From Owenia fusiformis (Eukaryota > Annelida > Polychaeta > Sabellida > Oweniidae), in NCBI GenBank assembly GCA_903813345.2, contig CAIIXF020000002.1, positions 5,124,001 through 5,188,000 on the forward strand: DNA of 64,000 nt, read 5' to 3'. Below the pieces are notes generated by a model. The model worked only from the letters and a program-made list of their open reading frames with translations, was not told the origin of the DNA and did not search any database. Positions 35,612-47,107 of the stretch are shown in pieces. The translations under genes and the position numbers were made by a program. Every line of letters begins with the position of its first letter. Position 1 is the first letter of the stretch.

Positions 35612-36190
35612 CAGGGCGTTCAATAAGTATTGGGTTAAGGGTTTACATGATGAATTATTGTTATACATCAAATAAACACTTCGATGAAAAAAAATTGGTG
35701 ACTATGCTGAAATCTTGATGTTGTCAGTTTGGATTATATGTATTATCTGACAGCGGTGAAAAGAGATCTGAGAGGGATATCGCACTAGAATTTCATTCAG
35801 CGGATGTCTGCAGTGAACACTGCAACATCCGCAGAGAGCAATATCGACCAATACGTTCCACCAAGATAACGCCCCTGCTCACAGATCCTCTATTCTCCTA
35901 AATACAATAACAGAGCTTGGCATGGAAGCATTGCCCTACGCGGCATATTTCCCAGATAAGGCCCCACTTGATTTTGTTGTATTCGCCCCAGTGAAAAGGG
36001 ATCTGAGAGGAATATCGCACCAGAATCTCAATCAGCTGATGTCTGCAGTGAACACCTCCCTAGCCACACACTTTAAAGGTCGGGCTTCAAAAATGTGAAC
36101 CACGAGCGGGTCGCCAGACAGCAACTGTGCATTGACGCTAAGGGTGCCTATTTTGAGCACCTCATGAAGTTAATATGGATCATGAAGTGA
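35612..36190 (+). pseudogene. Mariner-type transposase fossil
   Basis: The left end TA|CAGGGCGTTCAATAAGT resembles a mariner TIR. From 35850 a frame reads FHQDNAPAHRS, TELGMEALPYAAYFPDKAPL and LDFVVF to a stop at 36096-36098. It contains the conserved second and third catalytic aspartate neighbourhoods of mariner transposases (HQDNAPAH and PDxAPLDF). Another frame then gives CIDAKGAYFEHL, the usual C-terminal motif, so there is at least one frameshift. The N-terminal half is missing, and a 60-base segment (AGATCTGAGAGGGATATCG) is duplicated at 35762 and 35999. Non-functional. Confidence 0.85.
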
Positions 36191-36395
36191 CTCTGGAATG
36201 GATTATTTGTAACTGCACTGCATATTCCAAGAGTTAAACGGCATAAAATGATACTGCTTTCAACACTCAAAATGTCGTCCAAAGTGACATCAGAAAGCCC
36301 CGCATATCCATGATACTGGTTACCAATGAAATATCAATATTTTCGAGAAATTATAAATGCTTGACTTTTTTGTAGGACATCATACTACTTTTTCT

Positions 36396-36444
36396 CTGTG
36401 TGTGTGTGCGTGAGGGCGTACGCGTGTGCGTGCGCGTGCGCGTT
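36396..36444. repeat. Alternating purine-pyrimidine (TG/CG) run
   Basis: A TGTGTGTGTGCG run followed by GTACGCGTGTGCGTGCGCG, about 49 bases with few breaks in alternation. It could adopt Z-form DNA. It lies about 480 bases upstream of the WSC gene start codon. Confidence 0.7.
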
Positions 36445-36817
36445 GAGGTATTATCAAGATATGATGGTCTAAGCTCTAGAAGTCGATTCGAACCAGAAAC
36501 CTAAATAAATCGATTTTTGCATTTTGCATCAACGAAATCTTCAGCTACAAATACTCTTAACCATCACACCATTGCTTCCAATTCGTGTTTTAAGGTCGGG
36601 TTTCAGAGGAAAATATTCTAACGAATTCTATGAAACTCATGAAGTAGGCTAATTTTGCCAATAATTCAAACCGCATGATTATAGACCAAATGATTCGATT
36701 AATTATTCGCTTATATTATCTCTTTTCCATTTATTTCTTTCATGAACGAAAACCAAAACATCCGTTTTAGATCGTGTGTCGGTTAATCATTTGAAGTAAA
36801 CAATTTTTTGCAAATCA

Positions 36818-36824
36818 TATATAA
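36818..36824 (+). promoter_or_regulatory. TATA box of the WSC gene
   Basis: TATATAA lies 97 bases before the start codon, preceded by CAAATCA. This gives a transcription start near 36850 and a 5' leader of about 70 bases. Confidence 0.65.
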
Positions 36825-36920
36825 ACCAGTGTCCATACACATATTTGCATCAAGTTGGGAAGAGAACTCCAGATATCTACAGACTCGCACTACTGTATTT
36901 GACTTCTGAAACGGGACAAG

Positions 36921-39900
36921 ATGAGGGGTGCTATCACTTTTACATCATTTATACTAACACTAGGACTCGTGGCTTGTAATCAAAGTAAGTACATATATAC
37001 CGATGGAAAATTGGGATAATGTCTTGACTTTTCGTGTAGGAATGTCTCTATTATGTACCAAAGCAATTTTTTGGCTGATTTTTCAATAAATCCATTGTTA
37101 ACTTGGGTCTACATTTTGCTCAATTATACAGAGCTGTGTATAATTCATGATATTGTAATTGTTTAATTAGCATAAGGTATCGTAGTGTAAGATTGTTTAA
37201 ATAAATAAATAATATGATTTTAATTATTGATCATACAATGACAAGTTGCCATTATATTTCTAATGGATTTCATAAAGTGAAGCACATATCTATAGTTATT
37301 TATTTGTCTTTGATTTGAGATACAAACAAATGTATAATGTAAACAATGTTGAGGATAACAAATACAGACATACTCCTCAAATATAAAAGGCATAGAGGGA
37401 AAAACAATTGAAATTCAAACAACATTTAGTGGAGAATGTTTAAATGAGAAATGAAAGTAAGATGGGCTATTCAAAAATTAAACCAATGATGAGATGACTG
37501 TTTTAAAACCTGTAAATCATATCTGTTTATTTATTATTTATTTGACAAAAACTTTTGTAGCAGTGGCTAAAGGACCATACAAATGTAAAATATATGCACC
37601 CTCCCCTATAACCAATGAAAATAGAAATATTAGATAGAAGGAAAGAGCTTTAAAATGCTTTTTATTCGAAGCTTCTAGCTCAGAATTGAAGGACGTTACA
37701 TCAATTTTTATAATATCTTAGCTTTTTTTGGCTCGCTTATGCCACGATTGCACCCCCTGACTGAAAACTGATTTTTTGGCGATCGCACCCCCCTGACTGA
37801 AAGCTGACCACGCCCATGTCATATTTTCAGATCTTTTTCTTTATTACAGGTCTTTACAAGTACATCGGGTGTTACAAGGATGGTACACATAGCAACCCAC
37901 GTGACCTATCGTATCCAGTGAATGGAGGCAGTGCCTTTATACGGTACATGACTCCTATCATGTGTAATGAAAGATGCCGTAATCTAGGTAAGTTTGAATT
38001 ACTTCATGGACGTAGCCAGTCAAGAGGGAGGCTGAGCATTGCCATCATTTTATAGAAATATATATTTTACAACAACCGTGGTAATTAATTTCAAAATTAA
38101 TGTAGTAATATACAAAAACGATTATACTCAATGAGAGATGGGAATACATTTTTCCTTTCATCGAAGGAAAAACATTTTTCAATTCGCAGTTACCGTCGAT
38201 GCAGAAATAGATGCAATTTCAAACATTGCAAAATGGGTGATGGCACATTTACGAATACAAGCTTTACACTATAACTAAAACGAGTTACCCGAACCAAACT
38301 TTTCTCTAAAACTAGACAGGGTTACCCGGCAAGTCCTCCAGATATGTTTATGATAATTAGATTGTCTGTCAGATGATCCTCAAGAATATTCCTTCATCAC
38401 ACTTAGTTACTATTCCGTGTTTATGTCGGTATATCTTTGGCACATTCTGCCTCACCCATTGATTTTGCCTCGCCTTATTTTGGATCCAGGCCCGACTTCG
38501 TCTTGCTTCAAGACTGTGGACTCCCCTCATCTATTTCCTCAACGCAACACACCTGATGTAAAGTGGAAAGGGAGGGGGGGGGGGGTCCAGGATCTTGAAG
38601 CAAGACTAGGCCCAACCCTGTACTTACTTATAATATTCCAAGGTAACCTAATGGCTGTTTCTGGCAGGTTTTTTACGTTTATACTTGGATAGATATTTAT
38701 GTATATATTTTTTTGTTTTTCGTTACAATGATGTCATTTTCTTCTCGTACAAACGTATTCGGATCCGGATGCAGCAAATCCGAGAAAATGTCACAACAAT
38801 GGTTTCGTGTATGAGGGAGCAGAGAAAAGATAGTACATAAATGCATAGATACAGTACATAAATGCATGGACAGAGTACATAAATGCGTAGATACAGTTAA
38901 TAAATTTATAAATACAGTAGGCCTACATAAATGTCCAATCCCTCGACTTTCGGGACTGCAATCTCTTGTGGATTGGGAAGGAGATTTTTGCATGCTTAGG
39001 ATCTCAATTTGTTTATCGTAGGTTACAAGTTTGCAGGATCGCAACATAAAACTCAGTGTTTCTGCGGCAATAGTTTTGGAAGATATGGAAAGGCACCGGA
39101 ATCCGAATGCAGCCAGCCATGTTCAGGCGATAGCACTCAGACATGTGGAGATGGACACAGGAATAGGGTTTATGACGTCAGCGGTTTGTATCTTGATTAC
39201 ATTATCTACGTACCGCTTCTTTCAGTGGCGTTCTGGTCATTATTTCAAAAGTTTTCCCAATTTAAACTAACAGTGCAAGGGTAATGTGTTATGGAATTTA
39301 TTTTGTATCAAAATTGGACATTACATGATGTATGGGAAAAATCGAACCATATGATGCGATGCTCGAACTATATGATTCGAAACTCGCATCATACTATGCG
39401 AAATACGCATCATTATATGCGAAACTCGCATCATCGTATGCCATTTTCAATCCATGTTATACCTACAGTTAATTTTCTTACATAACTTATTTTCATTCAC
39501 ACACGCACTGGTTGTATCAAGTGTCACACAAAGAGTTAGCACTAACTCCAATCACTTTCCAAAAATCCAAAAGCAATGTTGAAATGTCACACGGATTGTG
39601 TTATAAGTTGCATAGAATACTGAAACAATTACACATGGATCAACGTAAATTTCGAACGAACGTGTCAATTTTCACACGCATTGAGTTCAAACTCGCATAG
39701 GATGGTTCCCGCTCGCATAGGCTGTCACAAACAAGTTGCACTTCACATAGGGTGCGAGATTTGAAGTCAAGTGATATTTACATCCTGGTTTCTACAATAT
39801 GGCGCCCTCCGTTAAAATGTAAATTTTAAATTAAAAATATATAATTTAGCTTATATTGGGCACCTTGCTCGTAGTAATCGTTTATAAAAAGTATACAAAT

Positions 39901-41348
39901 TATCTTTATATCTTTTTATCTTTTTGCCCGCTGATGTGTTATTTCGTTCAGTGCAAAAGTAACGCGAGACTTAGAACAAAATCTCGAACATCTCTAGAAA
40001 GCAATTTATGTTACATCAAGGTGTGTGATCGGTACATCAAGGTGTGTGATCGGCACATCATGGTTTGTGAAGGGAAAAACGTTTGTGCGAGCCGCACATG
40101 CATTTGTTCGACTTATGTACCCTGTTCGATGTCATTTTTAAACAATACATACACAAATACGCATGTACAAGTGTGAATTTACAAACATAAAGTGTGCAAA
40201 CTCGAACAAACCGTGTATGAAATCACACGGATTGTGTATGTATTCTGCTAAACGCTATTCTATGTGCTAGAGATATCACATAAATATAAGATGTTCAATT
40301 TTGATACAGTTTAAACACCATAATGTGTTACGTCTTACAACGGATTTTGCGGTGTTGGGACCTTAAAAATATGGTAGATCGCATTACATTTTTCTAGGAA
40401 AAATAGTATATAGAACACATAGTTTGCTTTTTTGATGAGGCGGGGACAAACACTTAAAGGAGACAGTAGCCCGAATTTCTCGAATTGTCCCCAGGTCCGT
40501 GCACATCATACGTGTGTTTTTACGATATGCGGTACAGAATCATGAATACACTCTGACGTCATATTTTCACGTGATATGATGAGTAAAATATCACTTTACT
40601 TTTGATAGTTATTCCTCCAACCTGCAAACTCTGTCTTTTCCTCTCCCGGTACTTGAAATATCACATTACACGATCAATTTTCATTGATTTTTGATTTATT
40701 GTAGATATATACATCGGATGCTATAAAGATGGTATGCACAGTGACCCACGTGATTTGATGCGCCCAGTGAACGGAGTCAACGCACGTATCAATGACATCA
40801 CGCCTGACATCTGTAACAATAGATGTCGCGACTTGGGTAATACAATCAACATTATTACATAATTAAGAAATAATTATCAAAAATAATTTTCTTTATTTTT
40901 CACTTTTTTCAAAACAGATCCTATCAATAGATTTGCTTTGAAAACTATTATAAATACATTTTACCCCAAGATGAATAGGAAGATAATTTTGAGTAAATTA
41001 ATCACAAAAAACTTATTTGATGTCACCGTATCGTGCTAAGTCTTTCCTAGAATTTAGTCATCGACGTTTTTCAAACAAAAAATTATTTCCTATGTACAAA
41101 TATAACAAAGTTTATTTATAATGTACAAATTTCATTAAACCACAGAATCCATTGTATTCGTTGCATTCTTTAATGTAGGTTACAAGTACGCAGGCTCGCA
41201 ATTCGGAACTCAATGTTTCTGCGGTAACAAGTTTGGAACTTACGGACAGGCACCTGAATCCGAGTGTAATGTAAAATGTGAAGGTGATGCAAATCAATTC
41301 TGTGGAGCTGGGCACAGGAACAACGTCTATCGAGTAATTAATCCTTGA
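36921..41348 (+). CDS. Secreted protein with two WSC domains
   Basis: Five exons: 36921-36984, 37850-37987, 39022-39183, 40705-40836, 41179-41348, all joined by phase 1 introns, 221 residues. Residues 1-20 (MRGAITFTSFILTLGLVACN) form a signal peptide. There are two tandem WSC domains of about 97 residues. Each starts YIGCYKDG..(S/N)...PRDL, has MTP or DITP followed by C...(R)C, then GYK(F/Y)AGSQ..TQCFCGN, APESEC, C.GD and GHRN.VY. Each domain is split between two exons at the same place (RCR(N/D)LG|Y), so the gene arose by duplication of an exon pair. WSC domains bind carbohydrate in known proteins. Nothing follows the second domain, so it is a small secreted lectin-like protein. The exon 3 donor is a weaker GTTTGT. 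AATAAA follows at 41379. Confidence 0.92.
38487..38612. mobile_element. Small inverted-repeat element in WSC intron 2
   Basis: GTCTTGCTTCAAG at the left and CTTGAAGCAAGACTAGGCC at the right pair as inverted arms around a GGGGGGGGGGGG run. The ends carry GGATCCAGG/CCAGGATC, as on the hAT-like MITEs. Confidence 0.45.
38830..38935 (+). repeat. Short tandem repeat in WSC intron 2
   Basis: About four units of roughly 22 bases built on ACAGTACATAAATGCATAG, increasingly diverged to the right. Confidence 0.7.
39336..39442 (+). repeat. 21-bp tandem repeat in WSC intron 3
   Basis: About five units of the type CATCATTATATGCGAAACTCG, with period 21 kept and bases drifting. Since 21 is divisible by three, it leaves an open frame that is not coding. 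Confidence 0.75.
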
Positions 41349-41378
41349 ATTTTATGTTGAAACTTGAAAAACTAACGA

Positions 41379-41384
41379 AATAAA
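41379..41384 (+). terminator. Poly(A) signal of the WSC gene
   Basis: AATAAA starts 31 bases after the stop codon. Confidence 0.6.
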
Positions 41385-41791
41385 ATTTCTGAAATGAGCC
41401 TATATTTGCTGTTTTGTTTGCTTGATTTTCCCCGGCATAAACATATCTATTTTACCTCTTTATAGAATATAGATTCCCCTCCATAACAGACCCTCCCTGA
41501 GTTCCACAAACGCGGTCGTCAGTTCTAACAGTTCCGACCTCACTGAGCTCATTCCTTCCATCCGAACCACGGTTCCCATTTCTAATATCGTTTCTTTTGT
41601 TGCAACCTCTCTCCCGAACCTATTTCTCCACTCGCGCATCGAGTTCCCATATCACAAACAATTTGTGCACAGTATATCCAAGTACTTGGAATTCAAAGAG
41701 CAAACCAATATGGGCGGACGATACGGCTGGCGGATCAGCTATGTGGTTCGAATTTCTTGCTGGTAGGTCTTATCTTTTTAACCAAAACCCT

Positions 41792-41850
41792 TCTTAGGCG
41801 GCTCTATTAAAAAAGGCGCAACACCACCAACATGCACAAATCAATGTTTT
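41792..41850 (+). repeat. Dispersed repeat fragment (AAAAAAGGCGCAAC motif), copy 2
   Basis: CTTCTTAGGCGGCTCTATT, AAAAAAGGCGCAACACCACC, AACATGCA. It matches 31718-31790. Confidence 0.6.
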
Positions 41851-41966
41851 TTTTTGCTATAAACCAGGCAACAATGGTCTACACGACCTGTAATAAGTAC
41901 TTGTAAGTGACATTATCATCACAAAATTAATGTAATTAATAATTGTTCAATTTTATAAAATTTGCT

Positions 41967-42147
41967 TGTATTCGCGAATGCAACTTTCGACTTCCGGATT
42001 AACCTCCTATTTTATGGGTAACTCATTTGAATATGAATGGTGCCTGCCACTATTCCCATTCATATGTAGATATGTAGAGTTGGTCTTAAAATACTAGTAA
42101 GTTAATCCTATAGTCGACAGCCGAAAGCTGCATTCGCGAATACAGGC
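41967..42147. mobile_element. Palindromic MITE (TATTCGCGAATGCA ends), copy 1
   Basis: TGTATTCGCGAATGCA at the left and TGCATTCGCGAATACA at the right are perfect inverted ends. The arms also pair inside (GGATTAACCT / TTAATCC, ACTCATTTGAATATGAATGG / CCATTCATATG). Copies are at 54997-55183 and, more decayed, 59117-59260. Confidence 0.8.
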
Positions 42148-42320
42148 GTTAGCAGTACAGGTAGCCATTACAATAAGAACAAATAGTTTATTATAATCAA
42201 ACAGTATTATAATCTACATTGCCACCCAATGCCTATGCCTACCCAATAAAATTGCCAAAAGGTGTATAGATATTTCAATTAATCAAAAATTAAAATTATT
42301 GTTATTGCTCATGTTCATTT

Positions 42321-42350
42321 ATGCCCTGTCTATTGCGCACTCCTAGCGTA
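42321..42350 (+). promoter_or_regulatory. Shared promoter-proximal motif, His-rich gene A
   Basis: ATGCCCTGTCTATTGCGCAC followed by TCCTAGCGTA resembles ATGCCCACTATGCACACTCC followed by TATACA at 48904-48929 upstream of gene B. In both it lies about 105-120 bases before the end of the 5' non-coding exon. No TATA box is evident in gene A. Confidence 0.35.
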
Positions 42351-42693
42351 TGACGTAATGAGCCATAGGGTTCGTTTACTGTATGAACACAACACTAAAC
42401 AGAGCATCATTTTGATTTAATCAAAACCAAATAGAGCAAACACGGTGAGTATAACAACGTTAACTTGTTTTTTTGGTAATCCACTTTTAATCTTAATGTA
42501 GGCCTATATGAACTGACATTCTAGAACATTAAGGGAAACATTTCTCTCAATAAACATTTATGAAGTTACGAATGGCATTTATTAAGATATCACTATTGAC
42601 AAATAGCTCTAAGATTGGTAAAAAAAACTCGGGTTAAAACAAAGTTATAACAAAGTAAACACTTGAAATCCATTGTTCCCGTTTTCCAGCTTC

Positions 42694-45269
42694 ATGTTGA
42701 GATTTGCCTGCTTCTTGGCGCTTGTTGCCGTGGCAATTAGTGCTCCGCAAAACTTCCACCACGCACACTCTCATAATCACCGTAAGTACATGTACGACTG
42801 TAACTACAATTTTTTCTGGTCTCTACTCCACAGAAGGTATTGCAACGGTAGATCATCTGTTGGACAACGCGCTCAACAAGCCTGTTTTATTGCGATATTT
42901 CTGACCTCATGAGTAAGATAGGATTATTGAGTTTGGCAAGTTTTTGAAGGAAATGTTAGAAAATAGCAGAATACATTTAAACCTGATTTAAACAGTTCAA
43001 TGTGTTGTATTTTAGATGACGACCATTACCATGACGACGAGAACCGTGACGGAGTTCCCGATTCTCTTGACTTGAACCGTGATGGTAAGATTGATCATCA
43101 CCATGGGCACGGACACCATGGACACAGTGGCCATCACGGACATTCTGCCCATCATGGACACTCTGCGCATCACGGACCCTCTGCTCATGGACACGGACAC
43201 CACGATCACACTCCTTTTGGAAATGGATACCCCTTCCACAACGTTGGACCCAATGGTGCCATTATTAACTCTCCATCTGGTCTGATAATTGGTGACAACG
43301 GTGCTTACATCGACGCTCAGCACGGACTTGTGGTTGGACCAAGTGGGGAGATTGCACACCATGGACACTTTACTCATCACAGGCACTCCTCTCATCATGG
43401 ACACTCTGTTCATCATGATCAGGGACACCATGGACATTCTGCCCAACATGGACACCATGGACACTCTTCCCATCATGGACACCATGGACACTCTGCCCAT
43501 CATGGACACCATGGACACTCTGCCCATCATGGACACCATGGACACTCTGCCCATCATGGACACCATGGACACTCTGCCCATCATGGACACTCTGTCCATG
43601 ATGGACACCATGGACACTCTGCCCATCATGGACACCATGGACACTCTGCCCATCATGGACACCATGGACACTCTGCCCATCATGGACACTCTGCCAATCA
43701 TGAACACCATGGACACTCTGCCCATCATGGACACTCTGCCCATCATGGACACCATGGACACTCTGCCCATCACGGGCATCATGCCGTTTCCCACCATGAC
43801 GATCATTGTGAGTAAAATCTTGTAAATGCCATCGTAATTTGGAGGTCATTATTCGAGATTAATTACATGTTCAATAATAGAGACCAGTAGAATACGTTAT
43901 GGTTTAGAGATGACCCACATCTTTCATGGAAAATCATAAAGAGAAGACCCTCAATCGTTGATTGGTCAATTGAAAGGAAGTGACAAAAACAATTTTTTAA
44001 TTCATTTTTTAAAAATCGCTATCATATATCATATATAGAACGTCAAGTAACGCCCTATTGTGGGGATGACTGTGTATCAATTACTCTTACAGATCATGAT
44101 GATGAGAACCGTGACGGAGTCCCCGATTCTCTTGACTTGAACCGTGATGGCAAGATTGACCATCACCACGGTCACGGACACCATGGACACAGTGGCCATC
44201 ACGGATATTCTGGCCATCATGGACACTCTGGCCATCGTGGACACTCTGGGCATCATGGTCACTCTGCCCATCATGGACACTCTGGCCATCATGGACACTC
44301 TGCCCATCATGGACATCATGCCGTTTCCCACCATGACGATCATTGTGAGTAAAATCTTGTAAATGCCATCGTAATTTGGAAGTCATTACACTAGATTCTG
44401 TAATTACATGCATGTTCAATAAGAGAGGCCAGGAGAATACGTTATGGTTCAGAGATGACCCACATTTTTATGGAAAGTCATTAAGATAAGACCCTCCGTC
44501 GTTGATTGGTCAATTGACAGGAAGTGACATAAACAATTTTTTAATTCACTTTTAAAAAATCGCTATGAATAATATTATGTTACATTCTGCCATGTCTACC
44601 AATGTCATTGTTTGTTATTTCATGAATTAACTAGATGAGTAACTAGATGGATGAAATTCGGACACCCAAAGGTGGTAAGAAAGGGAAGTTATTGTGAGTC
44701 ATCTCGATCCAAGCTCTGGGATCTTCCTTCCTTTTATCTCCAATTTGATTATTCATTTTATTATGCCGTCACTTAATATAGAATAAACTATTCCCAATTT
44801 TGTGGATGACTGTGTATCAATTACTCTTACAGATCATGATGATGAGAACCGTGACGGAGTCCCCGATTCTCTTGACTTGAACCGTGATGGCAAGATTGAC
44901 CACCATCACGGTCACGGACATCATGGACACTCTGGACATCATGATCACCATGGACACGCTGGCCATCATGGTCACCATGGACACAATGCCCATCATGGTC
45001 ACCATGGACACTCTGGCAATCATGGTAGCCATGGACACTCTGCCCATCATGGACACTCTGCGCATCATGGACACGACGGCCACACTCCTTTCGGAGACGG
45101 ATACCCCTACCACAACGTTGGACCCAATGGTGCCGTTATTAATTCTCCATCCGGTCTGATTGTTGGTGACAACGGTGCTTACATCGATGCTCAGCACGGA
45201 CTTGTTGTTGGACCGAGTGGCGAGATTGCTCCCCACCACCACCATTTCGGTCATCATGGTCATCATTAG
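42694..45269 (+). CDS. His-rich secreted modular protein A
   Basis: A 5' non-coding exon ends at 42444. Coding exons are 42694-42781, 43016-43807, 44093-44344, 44833-45269, all phase 1, 522 residues; a 3' UTR intron runs 45280-45542. A signal peptide (MLRFACFLALVAVAISA) is followed by three exon modules. Each module starts (Y)HDDENRDGVPDSLDLNRDGK, which holds two DxNxDGxxD calcium-loop-like motifs, then runs into HGHHGHSAHHGH tracts. Modules 1 and 3 also contain a conserved core (TPFG(N/D)GYP, NVGPNGA, INSPSGLI(I/V)GDNGAYI, DAQHGLVVGPSGEIA). Module 2 lacks the core. The product is probably an extracellular metal- and/or calcium-binding matrix protein; this is inference. Exons 3 and 4 and the following introns are near-copies, so the exon number may vary. 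I do not know a named family. Confidence 0.85.
43360..43790 (+). repeat. 27-/18-bp minisatellite coding for HGHHGHSAH tracts
   Basis: Units CATCATGGACACCATGGAC + ACTCTGCC (27 bases) alternate with 18-base units lacking one HHG. They encode HHGHHGHSA and HHGHSA. Near-identical codons show recent homogenisation. The periodicity also opens other frames on both strands, which I regard as shadows. Confidence 0.9.
43808..44570 (+). repeat. Tandem exon-plus-intron duplication inside gene A
   Basis: The intron after exon 3 (GTGAGTAAAATCTTGTAAAT, then GAATACGTTATGGTT, then TGATTGGTCAATTGA) recurs after exon 4 from 44345. The stretch before exon 4 (GATGACTGTGTATCAATTAC) recurs before exon 5 at 44803. 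Each exon with its flanks was copied as a unit. Confidence 0.9.
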
Positions 45270-45654
45270 TCTTAAAAACGTAAGTTTGATTAGCTAACTG
45301 CATGCAAGGCAACTGCTCCATCCATTTTATGCCGTTAGGTAAGTGCACCTGAATTTTACTGTAAATAGATAGACAGGACAAAGAGTTCTTGGTTTGACAT
45401 GCCCAATTCTAGAATTATCAAGCTTTTCGGTACCGATTTTATCAAAACCTATGTCTTTTGTATTTTCCTTGTTACCGTTTATATTAATTTACTTGCAAAT
45501 TGCAACACGGTAGTATTAATTGTACTATTTCTTTATTTTCAGTTACACCATACAGTTTGTGATATATGGGAATCATCTAACAAAGAGACTCATTATTATC
45601 TACAGACATGTTAACATTTTAATGTAAATAAGAGATTTATGAAAATATTATTCA

Positions 45655-45660
45655 AATAAA
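45655..45660 (+). terminator. Poly(A) signal of His-rich gene A
   Basis: AATAAA ends a 3' UTR exon starting at 45543, reached from a donor (AAC|GTAAGT) ten bases after the stop codon. Gene B has the same arrangement. Confidence 0.6.
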
Positions 45661-46685
45661 GTATTTTTTGAAAAAAACATTATTTTCTATTACTTTCTCC
45701 CATGCCATGGTACTTGTAATTACAGTAAATCCTGTACATCTATCCAATTCCCAATGTGAGCGGGTTTTTGCTCGCCTTTTTCCTTCCATTGAATCCCATG
45801 TTAATAATTTGGAATTTGAACACTTTCCAATTTGAACATTGAACAGCCATATACATTTTTGTACAAAATTTCACAAATATTTTGTATCAATTACTATTTC
45901 TAGAGGCTCAGATCTTAACGGTCTCATGTTCATGACCTCACAAGTACATAATATTAATAAAATCCCATTCATTTAAATTACCTTCCCAGATCACTCGAAA
46001 CACCGAGTGGTTCACAGATATCTCATACTAGTACATATCATGTACTAGTAAATAAATTCTGTAGATCACCATGCCACTCGTATATTTCTCAGATGATCTG
46101 ATCTTATATAGATTCCTCAGATTACTGTGCCCCACACAGATAACTCATCATACCGCATGTATATCATTCTCCGGATCACTATGCCACTCGTATATTTCTC
46201 AGAAGATCTTATTGAATTCCTTAGATTACTGTGCCACTCACAGCTTGTGTCTCATAAAATCGTATGTTTATTAATTCTTCAGATCACCATATCAAGCACA
46301 TATATCTCAAAAGATCTTCTGTATATACGTTTTCGGTTCACTGTGTCGCCCAAACATAAATACATTCTTCAGATCACAGTGTCACTCACAGATATATCAG
46401 AGGTCTTAATATATCATTCATTCTTCGGGTCACCGTGTCACTCATACATAAGCCTATATCATAAGATCTTATGAAAATACATTCTTCAGGTCATCCATCA
46501 ATATATCATAAGATCTTCTTTAAATACAATTCCTCACATCATCGTCACTCACAGATATATCAGAGGTCTTAATATGAGATTCATCTGATCCTCTAGTCCT
46601 TTTTAGCGAGGGGAGGGGGTACCTAACATATATTTTACACCATAATTTCGGAATCACATGATTTTTTAGTTTACTATAATAACCC
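45661..46685 (+). repeat. Spacer with diverged tandem repeat (about 60-75 bp units)
   Basis: From about 46000 to 46590, units contain TTCTTCAGATCACxGTGTCA, CTCACAGATATATCAGA and AGATCTTAT-like text, repeated about eight times with strong drift. The first 340 bases are plain AT-rich sequence. Confidence 0.6.
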
Positions 46686-47107
46686 AGATGCGAGTAGAAA
46701 TAATCTTGATTTACGTCATTAAAAATTCAAAATTCAGTCAAAGTAATATCATATTTGAAATCTACATGTAAAATTACATCTAGAAATGTGGTTTTAAAAA
46801 GTGTTTATCAACTTTGAAAAATTAATTTTCTTTGAAAATGTGACTTCTAGCTCGGGGAAATTCCCCATAGACCCCATGCTATAAAATCACAAAAATGAAA
46901 TATCTTTTCTTTTAGTGGACAGATAATATTTTGCTTTACTGGACATATTTTCATTAGTATAAGTATCAGACACATAAGGGTTATATGAAAATTGAGCAAC
47001 TTAAATTGATAATATTCAAGTTTAAGGGAACTTTCTTATATACCTGCCATGTTAATTGACCCGAATCAGCCACCTGGTGGTGAAACTGGTAACTACCTAC
47101 TCGCATT
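46686..47107 (-). mobile_element. MITE with AGATGCGAGTAG ends, copy 2
   Basis: It runs from AGATGCGAGTAG to CTACTCGCATTT and is the reverse complement of the 19286-19680 element across its length, with small indels. The TIR pairing extends outward (AATAACCC / GGGTAATT). Confidence 0.8.

Larger units (their letters stand above)
41385..42320. other. Spacer between WSC gene and His-rich gene A
   Basis: It holds the AAAAAAGGCGCAAC repeat (41792-41850) and a palindromic MITE (41967-42147), listed separately. The rest is unremarkable. Confidence 0.5.

Noticed and set aside
39291-39485. Open frame with NSHHTMRN-like repeats in WSC intron 3
   Set aside because: Produced by a 21-bp tandem repeat inside an intron; no splice support.
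43012-43849. Several long open frames on both strands (Met/Asp/Val-Ser-rich) over the His-rich tracts
   Set aside because: The 27- and 18-bp periodicity keeps all frames open; only the His-rich frame has a signal exon, matching splice phases and conserved core.
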